From Ipomoea triloba (lineage: Eukaryota; Streptophyta; Magnoliopsida; Solanales; Convolvulaceae): 64,000 bases of DNA. The notes under the pieces were generated by a model. It ran no database searches, had not been told where the DNA came from, and saw only the letters and a list, made by a program, of their open reading frames with translations. Of this stretch, positions 46,387 through 57,632 are shown in pieces. Within the stretch, counting starts at the first letter, position 1. Each line of letters opens with the position of its first letter. Position numbers and translations under genes: made by a program. The stretch is from assembly GCF_003576645.1 (NCBI RefSeq), contig NC_044918.1:22252452-22316451 (forward strand), in the 5' to 3' direction.

Positions 46387-48426
46387 CACTAGTACAAAAA
46401 TGAAAAAAGGAGACTGACTTTTCACGACCCTTCTAAAAAGAAGGGTGGTGTATTCTTTAAAAAAAAATTGCAATGAAAAAATTGTAAATATTTGAATAAG
46501 AATCCGCAACCGTTGCTAACTAAAACGGTCGTGGTCTAATAAAAAACGCGGGTAATTTCCGCAACCGTCTCTTTAATTTAACAAATGGTCGTGGAAAAGT
46601 ATTAGCTTAGAACAATCGCGGAAACTAAATATAAAATAATAATATATACTTTCCCCGTGGAAAGTTAAGTAAAAACCTAATTTCATATCGCGACTGTCTA
46701 CAATGCCTCCTTGTTCACATCCATACCGTTTACTTATTTTGATGAATTAAGTATTTTGATGGATTACTAATTAGGTTCTTTGATGAATTAGGTAGCTAGT
46801 TTGATAAATTAGGTATTTGATTACTTAGGTATACATATTGAATATGAATTATTTAGTTGATGAATTAGATTGAATATGTTGGTTTAGCTGTTTAGGTATA
46901 AATTTTGATGAGTTTTTTTTTTGAAAACCAAATTTTGATGAGTTAGGTATACTTTGATTATACATTAAGTATTTTGATTATGAATTAGGTATTTTGGTTT
47001 CAATTCAAATCACCGAATATCGTTTATAAATGCGTCCATCATCATGTATTCATATCTCCACAGCACTTAGAGTAGTATTTTATGAATTGATAGATATGGA
47101 TTTGAGTTGGATGTATGAAAAACGCACTAAATTCAAATATATGCAAGGGTTCAAGAGGCCAACATGCAAAAACTTGAAAAAGAAGAGGCCCCACAACAGT
47201 AATTTTTTTTGTCTATATGCATGTATATATAGACAACCATGATTGAGCAATCTACATTTACTCTTCCTTTAGACCCTACTTCTGCTTCTGCACCTAAAAG
47301 AAGAGGCCCTATGGTAGGGTAACCGGACCATATGCGACAAAATTTGTGTCTTATATTGGGACTTTAGTTCATTCTCAAGTTGATATCAACATCAAGAGTT
47401 GAAGTAATGTATATCAAGGCCTTAAAGATATCATTTGAGAAGATGTTAATATATCTAATAACTTTATATTAATATTGATATAAGTATAAATATATTAATT
47501 GAAATTTCTTATTATTTGTTAATTTTTAGATTTCTTAATTGGTTGTGCAATCAGTTTCAAGTCACGTCAATCGGGCCTGTCTGACTAAGATTTTGAAGGA
47601 TATGGTTAAACGGAATGTTCCGGCTATTACGTCATATTTCATTCACGTCATGGAGCAGCACAAAAGTAAACAATTTATTTTAGAACCATATAATCAAGAG
47701 TAAGAAAATTGTTCTTTTACTTTACTAATATAACTTAATAACTTTATTTGAAGTATTAGATATTAAACTTTTAATATGTATGTGTGTTTTGTAAATGTAC
47801 ATCTCATTGGTTACTCTTGGTGATCTGATTTGCATAGGTCAAAAAGCGTATATGTCTTGGGATCCATTGTCTTGTGATTGCACCATTGAAATTAAAGCTA
47901 CTCTGAATATGTAATCAAATACTTTATTATTAATATAAGTATTTTAACTTCTATATTACGGAGTATTATTTATAAATTTTTATGTATGTTTATAATTAAT
48001 ATAGGGAATTTCGCTTTGTTCTTACGAATGGACATGTTAGGAATATCAATTGGAAGCCATGCAAAATATGTATGAAAATTAAATTAATGTTTTAGTGTGA
48101 TATTTTGAATTACAATAAATTGTTTAAATTACTAAAATATATATGTATTTTGTAGTGTCCGATACAACTGGGAGGTTTTCAGTGTGGATATTATGTCATG
48201 CGATATATGTTTGACATTGTGACAAAATATTCATGTGTTGATTGTTTGGATGAGATAACTGAATTTAAATAGAACTATGAATAATTAAATTATATTTTAT
48301 TATGTAACATATTTAATAATTTTATTAATTAAATTATTTTGTAGGCATTTGAAAGCAATCCATACTCTATCAACTAAATAAATGAGATTCGAGAGTTATG
48401 GGCAAAATATTTTTTAGAATAGTGTG
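46387..48426 (+). mobile_element. CACTA (En/Spm) element remnant, internally deleted (copy 1)
   Basis: Begins with the CACTA-type terminus CACTAGTACAAAAATG. Subterminal repeats 'ccgcaaccgt/aaacggtcgtgg/ccgcaaccgtct' lie at 46505-46625, typical of CACTA ends. It then carries the 5' leader and first codons of the transposase-associated domain (47098-47160, DLSWMYEKRTKFKYMQG). After a jump it carries a Ulp1-type domain. The TNP2 transposase is gone. No 3' terminus was firmly recognised. Confidence 0.8.
47524..48426 (+). pseudogene. Ulp1-type C48 protease remnant of the CACTA element (copy 1)
   Basis: Discontinuous exons read CLTKILKDMVKRNVPAITSY (47579 on), a catalytic-His block HWLLLVI (about 47808-47828), a TIEIKATLNM block, then CPIQLGGFQCGYYVMRYM at about 48158-48211 with the oxyanion Gln six residues before the catalytic Cys. 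It ends IRELWAKYFLE. Stops and a frame change around the His/Asp region make it non-functional. Plant CACTA elements often carry such a domain in a second gene. Confidence 0.8.
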
Positions 48427-48449
48427 TGTAACTTTTGTTTTAGATTAAA

Positions 48450-48913
48450 GGTGTGTTTGGAAAGCAGGAAAATGACTTCTGAAAATTGAGTTATTTTCCA
48501 AAAAATGAGTTCATTTTCAGTGTTTGGATGTATTATGAAAAACTGTCTTTGGGTGTTTGTTCATTTTCCAGAAAATGAGTAAAAATGTATAATTATATAT
48601 TTTTATTATTTTATTTAAAATATAAAAATATATAAACTAATAATATTTATTATAAATAAATTAAAAAGTAAAAAAGAAAAAAAGAAAAAAGAATGAGGTC
48701 GCTGCCTCTGGTTTCCGCCGAAAACCAGAGCAGCCGCTGCTTTTGTAGATCTGATCTGGTTTTCGGCCCCTGTCATTTTTCGAAAAAAATGCTTCTATTT
48801 TAAGTGGTCAACGGAAAATGATTTTCGTTGACCACATTTTCCGGATGTTCCCAAACACCCAAAGTTCGAAAAATGATCTGCGGAAATCATTTTCCGGACT
48901 ACCAAACAGGCCC
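48450..48913. mobile_element. MITE with GTTTGG...CCAAACAGG ends (copy 1)
   Basis: Left GGTGTGTTTGGAAAGCAGG and right CCGGACTACCAAACAGGCC are imperfect inverted ends. Inner 'ggaaaatgac/ttttccgg' phrases repeat in both directions. A 25-bp internal hairpin 'ctctggtttccgccgaaaaccagag' is at about 48708. Copy 2 is at 56881-57344. Confidence 0.7.
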
Positions 48914-49117
48914 TAAATATTATCTTGTGTTCCTCGCAGAAGTTTGCAGTTGACGCTCGCCGCTCGTTGCTTCAGTATGTGGACGAAATTGATCGCAGCA
49001 GTCCGAACCGCACGCGTCGTCGTCTGAATCGTTGGTCGCAGCAGTTTGTATTTGATTTTCGTTGAGGCCGTCGACCCGCTGCTGAAGTCTACGTACAGAG
49101 CTAAAACAAACAAACAA
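48914..49117 (-). other. GC-rich open segment, unknown
   Basis: On the minus strand an open frame VRRLQQRVDGLNENQIQTAA...DSDDDACGSDCC stands out in composition from the AT-rich surroundings. No family recognised. In copy 2 it loses 80 bp. Confidence 0.3.
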
Positions 49118-50273
49118 AAAACAAAGTGATAAATAATTTAAATGAGACTTGGGCTAGTGGAAAAACAAATAAAATATTTAGTGTGGGCCAACTAAACAAA
49201 GAAATAAATAAGTCCATCTTTTATTCACTCACTTATACCATCCTAATAATAGCTAAAAATGCTTAATCATAACCATTAACTTAATTATTAAATAATTAGC
49301 ATATTAGTACAAAACATAGAATAAAGTTCAAAAATAAATATAATGTTAATAAAAATAATTTATTATAAGATCAATTTATTCAGTTTTATGGTCCATGAAA
49401 CAGTCTCTCTCATTATTCAGTTTTATTTTATATAGACTATAGTTTTATTACAACACTATTAGTTACAATATCATTTTAATTCAACAATTGTTTCATTTGA
49501 CAATATATAACTCAATATGTAAAACCTGCTATTCAGTTGTATTTTATACACAATATAGTTTCATTACAACACTACTAAATATGATTATTATTCAACTACA
49601 ATTTCATCTGACAATATATATATTATATATATACTCAATATGCAAGACATGTTATTTAGTTTCATTTTTTACACACTGTAGTTTTATTACTACCAATGTA
49701 TCATTCAAATTAAACTATAATTTCATTTAACAATATACATATAGTATGTGAGATTTGTTATTAAGTTTCATTTTAAGCACAATGTAGTTTAATTATGGTA
49801 CCATTAAAGTATCATTCTTATTCAACTATACAATTTCATCTAACAATCTGCACTCAGTATGTGAGATATGTTATTTAGTTTCATTTTATATACCCTGTAG
49901 TTTCATTACAACATTAAAAAAAAAACTGAACGCGTCATAGAACGTAACGATTGCCATTTCTATTTATTAAAAGAAACGGCGTCGTTTCGATTGTGACCCA
50001 TGGTTCATTGTATAATAATTATTGGAGATAGTATGAGTCAGGCCAACCACTTTTTAAAAACTTGACTTATCCACCAATTCCCCTCTTAACTTTTGGAATA
50101 TGAACCCGTGACCTACTCTGATATCAAGCGCTTATCATTTTGCCAAAAACATAATTAGTAAAGAATGTATAATTTTATTTCCATATAGTGTTACATTTCA
50201 ATGGTAAAATATTGAATTTGACCCAACCTCTAAACCCCCACCCAATATATGTTGAACTGTTTGTCCCACATAT

Positions 50274-53200
50274 ATGATTGGAATCGTGCATGTTCAATGG
50301 CCGATCAAATCAATGGTAGTCAAGGTACGTAGAAGGTTTAAATTTGAAAACATGTGGATTAAAGAGTCTCAGTGTAGAGGCATTATTAACAGTAGTTGGC
50401 AGAGATCGAGGGGCCTAACCATGAATACGCGTATTGGGCTGTGCGGGGAAGAATTGTGGAGGTGGGGAAAAAAGCTCATAAAAGATTTCAAACCACAGAT
50501 TGATTCCTGCGTAAGGAGGATGGAATGTCTAAAGGGGAGAGGGGACTATGCAAGTGTTAAAGAGTTCAATGATGTACAGCGGGTGTATATTAAACTTTTG
50601 GAGCAGCAGGACTTGTATTGGAAACAGAGGGCTAAAACTTTTTGGCTGAAAGATGGGGATTCCAATACCAAATTCTTTCATAACTCTGTAAGGAGGAGGA
50701 GACAATTGAATCAGATTATAAGATTGAAAGACTCTGATGGTAGGTGGGTGCAAAAAGGATATGAGCTACAGCAGCTGATTCTACACTATTTTCAGAACTT
50801 ATTCCACAGCAGCCCAGGTACTCTCAGCGACATATCTGATTGTATTGTACCTACTATTACTGAAGGTCAAAATGACTACCTAATTCAGAAATTTTCCCAT
50901 GACGAAATAAAGTCCGCTATCTTTAGTATGCATCCCGATAAATCGCCCGGACCCGATGGCCTAAACCCGGGGTTTTTCCAAAACTTCTGGGATATTGTAG
51001 GTTGTGATATTGTCTGCCTCTGCAACGAATTTATTTCTACAGGCTGTTTACCTACAGACTTAAATCGCACATTGATCACTTTGATTCCAAAAAAATCAAA
51101 ACCTGAATCAATGGGGGATTTGAGACCTATTGCCCTGTGTAATGTAGTCTATAAAATTCTTGCAAAAGCTCTAGCCAACAGGTTAAAATCTTTACTGCCA
51201 GCCATTATTTCAGATAATCAATGTGCTTTTGTGCCTGGGAGATCTATCACAGATAATGTAATGGTGGCATTTGAAGTCCAACATTTTATAAGGAGAAAAA
51301 ACAAAGGGAAAGATGGTTTTGCAGCGTTAAAACTTGACATGAGTAAGGCCTATGATAGGGTGGAGTGGAATTTTTTGGAAACTATAATGCGGAGAATGGG
51401 TTTTAGCGAGAAGTGGGTGAATTTAATTCTTGTCTGCGTGTCAACTGTTGAATACTCGGTCTTGCATGAGGGGTCAGAATTAGGTCCTATTCTTCCTAAA
51501 AGGGGCTTAAGACAAGGGGACCCTTTATCCCCTTACCTGTTCATCCTGGTTACCGAAGGTCTAAGCGCTCTTTTAAGGGATTATGAGGCAAAAGGAAAAC
51601 TTCAAGGCATAACTATCTCACGAGGGGGTCCTGTAGTTTCCCACCTTCTTTTTGCAGATGATAGTCTAATGTTTTTCAAGGCTGGAGAAGCAGAAAGTGC
51701 TAGTCTGAAAGAAGCCCTGGATAGTTATGCAGCAGCTTCAGGGCAACTTATAAACTTTGAAAAATCGGCCATCAACTTCAGTAATAATGTTACCAGTGAT
51801 ATGAGAAATAAGATTAAGACCATCTTTGCGGTAAATAAAGATGGTACAGAAGGAAACTACCTAGGATTACCAGCTATTTTTGGAAGAAGCAAGAATGAGA
51901 TCCTGGGGTATTTAAAGAAGAAGATCACGGCAAGGATTAATGGCTGGAACCATAAATACCTCTCCAAAGCTGGGCGGGAGATTCTTCTCAAAACAGTGAT
52001 ACAAGCCATTCCATCTTATGCTATGAGTGTTTTTATGTTACCTAAACGATTGGTAACAGACATGGAATTACTGATGAATTCTTTCTGGTGGAAAGGGGGT
52101 AGTGAGAAGCAAAAAGGGATCAACTGGAGAACCTGGAATACTTTATGCAGGCCAAAGAAGTGGGGAGGTATGGGGTTTCGTAATCTGAGGAATTTTAATG
52201 TGGCAATGTTGTGTAAGCAATCTTGGCGAATCATGCAATACCCAAATTCTCTGGTAGCAAGACTCTATAAGGCAAGGTATTTTGCAAATTCATCTTTGCT
52301 TGAAGCTACAAAAGGAGGTAGCCCTTCCTTCATTTGGTCTAGTTTGATTGAAACCCAAGACGTGATTCGAAGACATGCTAGGTGGAGGGTTGGTAATGGG
52401 AATAAAATTAGAATTTACTATGATGATTGGCTGCCAGACAGTATCAATAGGAGAATATCTACTTTCCCTTACCCTTTTATGGAGAACGCGACAGTAAGCT
52501 CTCTTCTAAATGACCAAGGGGAGAGATGGGATGAGGATTCTATTGTCAACATTTTTAATGAAAGAGACGCCAATTTGATACTGAGCATTCCCATTGCTAA
52601 GACAAAGAGAGAGGACGAGCTGTTCTGGCCGGAGGAAGACAACGGCAAGTTTAGTGTGAAGAGCTATTATAGGGTGTTATCTACTGTGCCGAGGAATATT
52701 ACGGAGGAGAAATGGACTTCAATGTGGAATCTATGGCTACCGGCAAAAATTAAAAACTTCTTCTGGCAAGCCTGTACACAATGCTTACCGACAGCAGACC
52801 GGTTGATAGCAAAGAAAGTAAATTGCTCAAAAGTATGCCTACTATGCAATAAAGCAGATGAGTCGACCCTGCATGTATTTGTGGAGTGCGATAAAGCAAA
52901 GGCATGTTGGAACCGTATTGGGAGTTCTTTGTCTACTGTAGGGCATACATCATTCTCCGAATGGATTCATAATGTATTCACGGTTTTAGACAAGGAAAAT
53001 CAAAGCATTATTATTGTCATATGTTGGAAGCTTTGGTATGCAAGGAACCAAAAAGTGTGGAACAATATAAATATTCCTCCAGCCATCATAGTTGAAACAG
53101 CAAGGAACTATCTAAAAGACTGGAAGAAAGCACAAGAGCCGTGTGCAGTACACAGGAATCAGGATAATAGAGTGGAGAGGTGGAAGAAACCCCAATCTGG

Positions 53201-53666
53201 ATGGACCAAGTTAAATGTTGATGCCTCTGTCCAGAAGGATCCGAACATGATGGGTTTTGGGTTCATTCTTAGAGATGAGATGGGAGAGTTTATAGCAGCA
53301 AAATCTGTGCCGTGGAGGGGCAGCTTCAAACCGAAGGAGGCCGAAGCCATGGCGGTCCGGGAAGCCTTGACTTGGATAAAAGGAAGAAATGAAGATTTTG
53401 TGGAAGTTGAGACTGATTGTCTTCAGCTTGTTCAAGCTTTAAAAAACAACAATGGGGATGCCACTTTTAATCTCCTTGTATGTGACATTAAGGAATTAAT
53501 GATGAAGTTTAGTCATATTTCCTTACATTTCGTTAGACGATCTGCGAATCAGATAGCCCACTGCCTAGCTAGGGAGTCTGTTTCTTTGTCTGATTGTAAG
53601 GAGTGGTGTCTGTACCCTCCATCTTTCATTTGTAATGCTTTGCATCTTGATTTTGAATCAATTTAA
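50274..53666 (+). CDS. LINE ORF2 (RT, zf-RVT, RNase H), 5'-truncated but open
   Basis: One 1,130-codon frame without stops. The first 8 codons (MIGIVHVQ) are host sequence; the LINE-derived part begins at 50298. Reverse transcriptase: SPGPDGLNPGFFQ, LRPIALCNVVYKI, the catalytic LDMSKAYDRVEW, GLRQGDPLSPYLF and the FADD motif (LLFADDSLMF). Next comes a zf-RVT-like block (FSVKSYYRVL...LWLPAKIKNFFW...LCNKADESTLHVFVEC) and an RNase H domain (NVDAS, KEAEAMAVREAL, VETDC, RRSANQIAHCLAR). The APE endonuclease that should precede RT is missing, so autonomous movement is unlikely. The intact frame points to a recent insertion. The ATG is accidental host DNA. Confidence 0.95.
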   Translation: MIGIVHVQWPIKSMVVKVRRRFKFENMWIKESQCRGIINSSWQRSRGLTMNTRIGLCGEELWRWGKKLIKDFKPQIDSCVRRMECLKGRGDYASVKEFNDVQRVYIKLLEQQDLYWKQRAKTFWLKDGDSNTKFFHNSVRRRRQLNQIIRLKDSDGRWVQKGYELQQLILHYFQNLFHSSPGTLSDISDCIVPTITEGQNDYLIQKFSHDEIKSAIFSMHPDKSPGPDGLNPGFFQNFWDIVGCDIVCLCNEFISTGCLPTDLNRTLITLIPKKSKPESMGDLRPIALCNVVYKILAKALANRLKSLLPAIISDNQCAFVPGRSITDNVMVAFEVQHFIRRKNKGKDGFAALKLDMSKAYDRVEWNFLETIMRRMGFSEKWVNLILVCVSTVEYSVLHEGSELGPILPKRGLRQGDPLSPYLFILVTEGLSALLRDYEAKGKLQGITISRGGPVVSHLLFADDSLMFFKAGEAESASLKEALDSYAAASGQLINFEKSAINFSNNVTSDMRNKIKTIFAVNKDGTEGNYLGLPAIFGRSKNEILGYLKKKITARINGWNHKYLSKAGREILLKTVIQAIPSYAMSVFMLPKRLVTDMELLMNSFWWKGGSEKQKGINWRTWNTLCRPKKWGGMGFRNLRNFNVAMLCKQSWRIMQYPNSLVARLYKARYFANSSLLEATKGGSPSFIWSSLIETQDVIRRHARWRVGNGNKIRIYYDDWLPDSINRRISTFPYPFMENATVSSLLNDQGERWDEDSIVNIFNERDANLILSIPIAKTKREDELFWPEEDNGKFSVKSYYRVLSTVPRNITEEKWTSMWNLWLPAKIKNFFWQACTQCLPTADRLIAKKVNCSKVCLLCNKADESTLHVFVECDKAKACWNRIGSSLSTVGHTSFSEWIHNVFTVLDKENQSIIIVICWKLWYARNQKVWNNINIPPAIIVETARNYLKDWKKAQEPCAVHRNQDNRVERWKKPQSGWTKLNVDASVQKDPNMMGFGFILRDEMGEFIAAKSVPWRGSFKPKEAEAMAVREALTWIKGRNEDFVEVETDCLQLVQALKNNNGDATFNLLVCDIKELMMKFSHISLHFVRRSANQIAHCLARESVSLSDCKEWCLYPPSFICNALHLDFESI

Positions 53667-53692
53667 GCTTGACTTTTCAAAAAAAAAAAAAA
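50298..53692 (+). mobile_element. 5'-truncated LINE (plant L1-type) inserted in copy 2
   Basis: Against the empty site in copy 1 the insertion is exact: host ...GTTCAA joins the element at 50298, and the A tail joins host GAATTTGAG at 53693. Eleven host bases (45253-45263 in copy 1) are missing and there is no target duplication. The element lacks ORF1 and the endonuclease domain, and ends 26 bp after the ORF with 14 As. Confidence 0.95.
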
Positions 53693-53735
53693 GAATTTGA
53701 GTTGGTGTAGTGATCACCTATAGTATTTGCGTAAT

Positions 53736-53913
53736 AATCCAATGAGGTAGCTCAAGTGGCAAGTACGTAAGCTCTCTTTGTGGGGGGAAATTTTAGGAGA
53801 ACTCGGGTTTGATTCCACAAGTGACGATTGCGAGGATTAGTTGGGTAGACCCGAACCATTATACAGATGGGGAAAGACCGGGACACCTCGTGGAATCAAA
53901 AAAAAAGAAGAAG
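53736..53913 (+). mobile_element. tRNA-derived SINE (copy 2)
   Basis: Same SINE as 45307-45483, with flanking GTATTTGCGTAAT (53723-53735) and GTATTTGCATAAT (53914-53926). It was in the unit before duplication. Differs from copy 1 by an A/G and in the A-tail. Confidence 0.85.
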
Positions 53914-54817
53914 GTATTTGCATAATGTACATCTATCTTTAAAGACATCTTGTTAATAAATTGATGTTAAAAAGTATTAAGCATATTATTTTCGAATATA
54001 AAAATAGATAATTAAACGTATTGCTTTTGAATCAGTTTCAATTTTTTTTCCCATGTAAAGATGAGACAAAGTATCATGACAACACACTGCACACCTCATA
54101 AATGGATGAAATAATAGAATGAATTCGAGTAGATGGATGGGTACTTAGTTTATTTATTTGTTGAAGCATGACAGGATAATCTCGCTATTGTTGGCAAGAG
54201 CAACATCAACGACAATAATTAGTAAACGAAATTAGTCATATGATGTGTGTCAATTTATGTATTGATTTTCATAGATTAGCTAGTGATTTATCTTCTTCTT
54301 CTTTTTTTTCCTTAATTGATGACAATAATTTATTTATTTATTTGCTCAATGAATAAGAAAATGATGTTTCATGAAAAAAAAAAAGAATAATGTTACATTC
54401 TTATTATAAATATTTTTCATAATATTCACTACTCAATGATGCGTTATTTACTGATGGCTTTTTAAAACAAGCTCACCACGGACCATTGCAATTGATTAGT
54501 ACTTAATTGCACTTATTTTCAATATCATATTTATAATGATTTTACTTGTACCTCATCTAGTTTAGTGGAATATGATACTCAATTCATTAATATATATTTG
54601 ATTTTTTTTTTAAATTTCAAAGCATGCAATTTATAATAAGCTGAGAGTATTTTTATCATATCTATCTCATATGAAATTCAATTGAGGTGATTCAAGTATT
54701 CCTGGAAAGCTAAGACAATCTTCTCTAACTTTTATGTTAAGAGTTTTTACATATTCGGGACAAATCAAGTGAAATATGTGGATAGATTTTGCTTGGCACA
54801 ACGGATTTTGCCACAAC

Positions 54818-56857
54818 CACTAGTACAAAAATGAAAAAAGGAGACTGACTTTTCACGACCCTTCTAAAAAGAAGGGTGGTGTATTCTTTAAAAAAAAATT
54901 GCAATGAAAAAATTGTAAATATTTGAATAAGAATCCGCAACCGTTGCTAACTAAAACGGTCGTGGTCTAATAAAAAACGCGGGTAATTTCCGCAACCGTC
55001 TCTTTAATTTAACAAATGGTCGTGGAAAAGTATTAGCTTAGAACAATCGCGGAAACTAAATATAAAATAATAATATATACTTTCCCCGTGGAAAGTTAAG
55101 TAAAAACCTAATTTCATATCGCGACTGTCTACAATGCCTCCTTGTTCACATCCATACCGTTTACTTATTTTGATGAATTAAGTATTTTGATGGATTACTA
55201 ATTAGGTTCTTTGATGAATTAGGTAGCTAGTTTGATAAATTAGGTATTTGATTACTTAGGTATACATATTGAATATGAATTATTTAGTTGATGAATTAGA
55301 TTGAATATGTTGGTTTAGCTGTTTAGGTATAAATTTTGATGAGTTTTTTTTTTGAAAACCAAATTTTGATGAGTTAGGTATACTTTGATTATACATTAAG
55401 TATTTTGATTATGAATTAGGTATTTTGGTTTCAATTCAAATCACCGAATATCGTTTATAAATGCGTCCATCATCATGTATTCATATCTCCACAGCACTTA
55501 GAGTAGTATTTTATGAATTGATAGATATGGATTTGAGTTGGATGTATGAAAAACGCACTAAATTCAAATATATGCAAGGGTTCAAGAGGCCAACATGCAA
55601 AAACTTGAAAAAGAAGAGGCCCCACAACAGTAATTTTTTTTGTCTATATGCATGTATATATAGACAACCATGATTGAGCAATCTACATTTACTCTTCCTT
55701 TAGACCCTACTTCTGCTTCTGCACCTAAAAGAAGAGGCCCTATGGTAGGGTAACCGGACCATATGCGACAAAATTTGTGTCTTATATTGGGACTTTAGTT
55801 CATTCTCAAGTTGATATCAACATCAAGAGTTGAAGTAATGTATATCAAGGCCTTAAAGATATCATTTGAGAAGATGTTAATATATCTAATAACTTTATAT
55901 TAATATTGATATAAGTATAAATATATTAATTGAAATTTCTTATTATTTGTTAATTTTTAGATTTCTTAATTGGTTGTGCAATCAGTTTCAAGTCACGTCA
56001 ATCGGGCCTGTCTGACTAAGATTTTGAAGGATATGGTTAAACGGAATGTTCCGGCTATTACGTCATATTTCATTCACGTCATGGAGCAGCACAAAAGTAA
56101 ACAATTTATTTTAGAACCATATCATCAAGAGTAAGAAAATTGTTCTTTTACTTTACTAATATAACTTAATAACTTTATTTGAAGTATTAGATATTAAACT
56201 TTTAATATGTATGTGTGTTTTGTAAATGTACATCTCATTGGTTACTCTTGGTGATCTGATTTGCATAGGTCAAAAAGCGTATATGTCTTGGGATCCATTG
56301 TCTTGTGATTGCACCATTGAAATTAAAGCTACTCTGAATATGTAATCAAATACTTTATTATTAATATAAGTATTTTAACTTCTATATTACGGAGTATTAT
56401 TTATAAATTTTTATGTATGTTTATAATTAATATAGGGAATTTCGCTTTGTTCTTACGAATGGACATGTTAGGAATATCAATTGGAAGCCATGCAAAATAT
56501 GTATGAAAATTAAATTAATGTTTTAGTGTGATATTTTGAATTACAATAAATTGTTTAAATTCCTAAAATATATATGTATTTTGTAGTGTCCGATACAACT
56601 GGGAGGTTTTCAGTGTGGATATTATGTCATGCGATATATGTTTGACATTGTGACAAAATATTCATGTGTTGATTGTTTGGATGAGATAACTGAATTTAAA
56701 TAGAACTATGAATAATTAAATTATATTTTATTATGTAACATATTTAATAATTTTATTAATTAAATTATTTTGTAGGCATTTGAAAGCAATCCATACTCTA
56801 TCAACTAAATAAATGAGATTCGAGAGTTATGGGCAAAATATTTTTTAGAATAGTGTG
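54818..56857 (+). mobile_element. CACTA element remnant (copy 2)
   Basis: Duplicate of 46387-48426, shifted by 8,431 bp: CACTAGTACAAAAATG end, subterminal repeats, transposase-associated leader (55530-55590) and Ulp1 remnant (about 55955-56857, QCGYYVMRYM at about 56590-56642). Confidence 0.8.
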
Positions 56858-56880
56858 TGTAACTTTTGTTTTAGATTAAA

Positions 56881-57344
56881 GGTGTGTTTGGAAAGCAGGA
56901 AAATGACTTCTGAAAATTGAGTTATTTTCCAAAAAATGAGTTCATTTTCAGTGTTTGGATGTATTATGAAAAACTGTCTTTGGGTGTTTGTTCATTTTCC
57001 AGAAAATGAGTAAAAATGTATAATTATATATTTTTATTATTTTATTTAAAATATAAAAATATATAAACTAATAATATTTATTATAAATAAATTAAAAAGT
57101 AAAAAAGAAAAAAAGAAAAAAGAATGAGGTCGCTGCCTCTGGTTTCCGCCGAAAACCAGAGCAGCCGCTGCTTTTGTAGATCTGATCTGGTTTTCGGCCC
57201 CTGTCATTTTTCGAAAAAAATGCTTCTATTTTAAGTGGTCAACGGAAAATGATTTTCGTTGACCACATTTTCCGGATGTTCCCAAACACCCAAAGTTCGA
57301 AAAATGATCTGCGGAAATCATTTTCCGGACTACCAAACAGGCCC
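56881..57344. mobile_element. MITE with CCAAACAGG ends (copy 2)
   Basis: Duplicate of 48450-48913, same inverted ends and hairpin. Confidence 0.7.
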
Positions 57345-57594
57345 TAAATATTATCTTGTGTTCCTCGCAGAAGTTTGCAGTTGACGCTCGCCGCTCGTTG
57401 CTTCAGTATGTGGACGAAATTGATCGCAGCAGTCCGAACCGCACGCGTCGTCGTCTGAATCGTTGGTCGCAGCAGTTTGTATTTGATTTTCGTTGAGACT
57501 TGGGCTAGTGGAAAAACAAATAAAATATTTAGTGTGGGCCAACTAAACAAAGAAATAAATAAGTCCATCTTTTATTCACTCGCAAATTATGCCG

Positions 57595-57632
57595 TGGACC
57601 CAGGTGCACCTTGCAAGGTGCACCTGGGTCCA
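57595..57632. repeat. perfect 38-bp palindrome at the MULE end
   Basis: Half-site TGGACCCAGGTGCACCTTG is followed at once by its exact reverse complement, no loop. It starts 13 bp inside the element. Confidence 0.97.

Larger units (their letters stand above)
44341..49385. repeat. tandem duplication, copy 1 (5,045-bp unit)
   Basis: 44341-49230 matches 49386-57581 apart from the LINE, an 80-bp deletion and a few substitutions or 1-bp indels. Copy 2 starts exactly at 49386, so the unit is 44341-49385. Contents: a degenerate array, a SINE, a deleted CACTA element with Ulp1 remnant, a MITE and a GC-rich block. The last 155 bp (49231-49385) have no partner inside the window. Confidence 0.95.
49386..57581. 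repeat. tandem duplication, copy 2, with nested insertions
   Basis: Matches copy 1 from its first base (TTATGGTCCATG). Interrupted by the LINE at 50298-53692. Lacks 80 bp relative to copy 1 at the 57497 junction. It ends inside the unit at ...TTATTCACTC where the MULE begins. Remaining differences that I saw are single bases (for example an A/G in the SINE, A/C at CATAATCAAG/CATCATCAAG), so the duplication is recent or the two copies are alleles. Confidence 0.95.

Noticed and set aside
48405..48428. TTTTTTAGAATAGTG as the 3' terminus of the CACTA remnant
   Set aside because: It matches the inverted CACTA end at about 11 of 14 bases, but it overlaps the last codons and stop of the Ulp1 frame, leaving no subterminal region. 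Probably coincidence.
44443..49730. Identical 80-codon frames at 44443 and 49488
   Set aside because: Identity is due to the tandem duplication; the sequence is a non-coding degenerate array.
44341..57581. Reading the two long repeats as LTRs of one giant retrotransposon
   Set aside because: Copies adjoin with no internal region, have no TG...CA ends, no primer-binding site or polypurine tract, and contain older elements of several classes.
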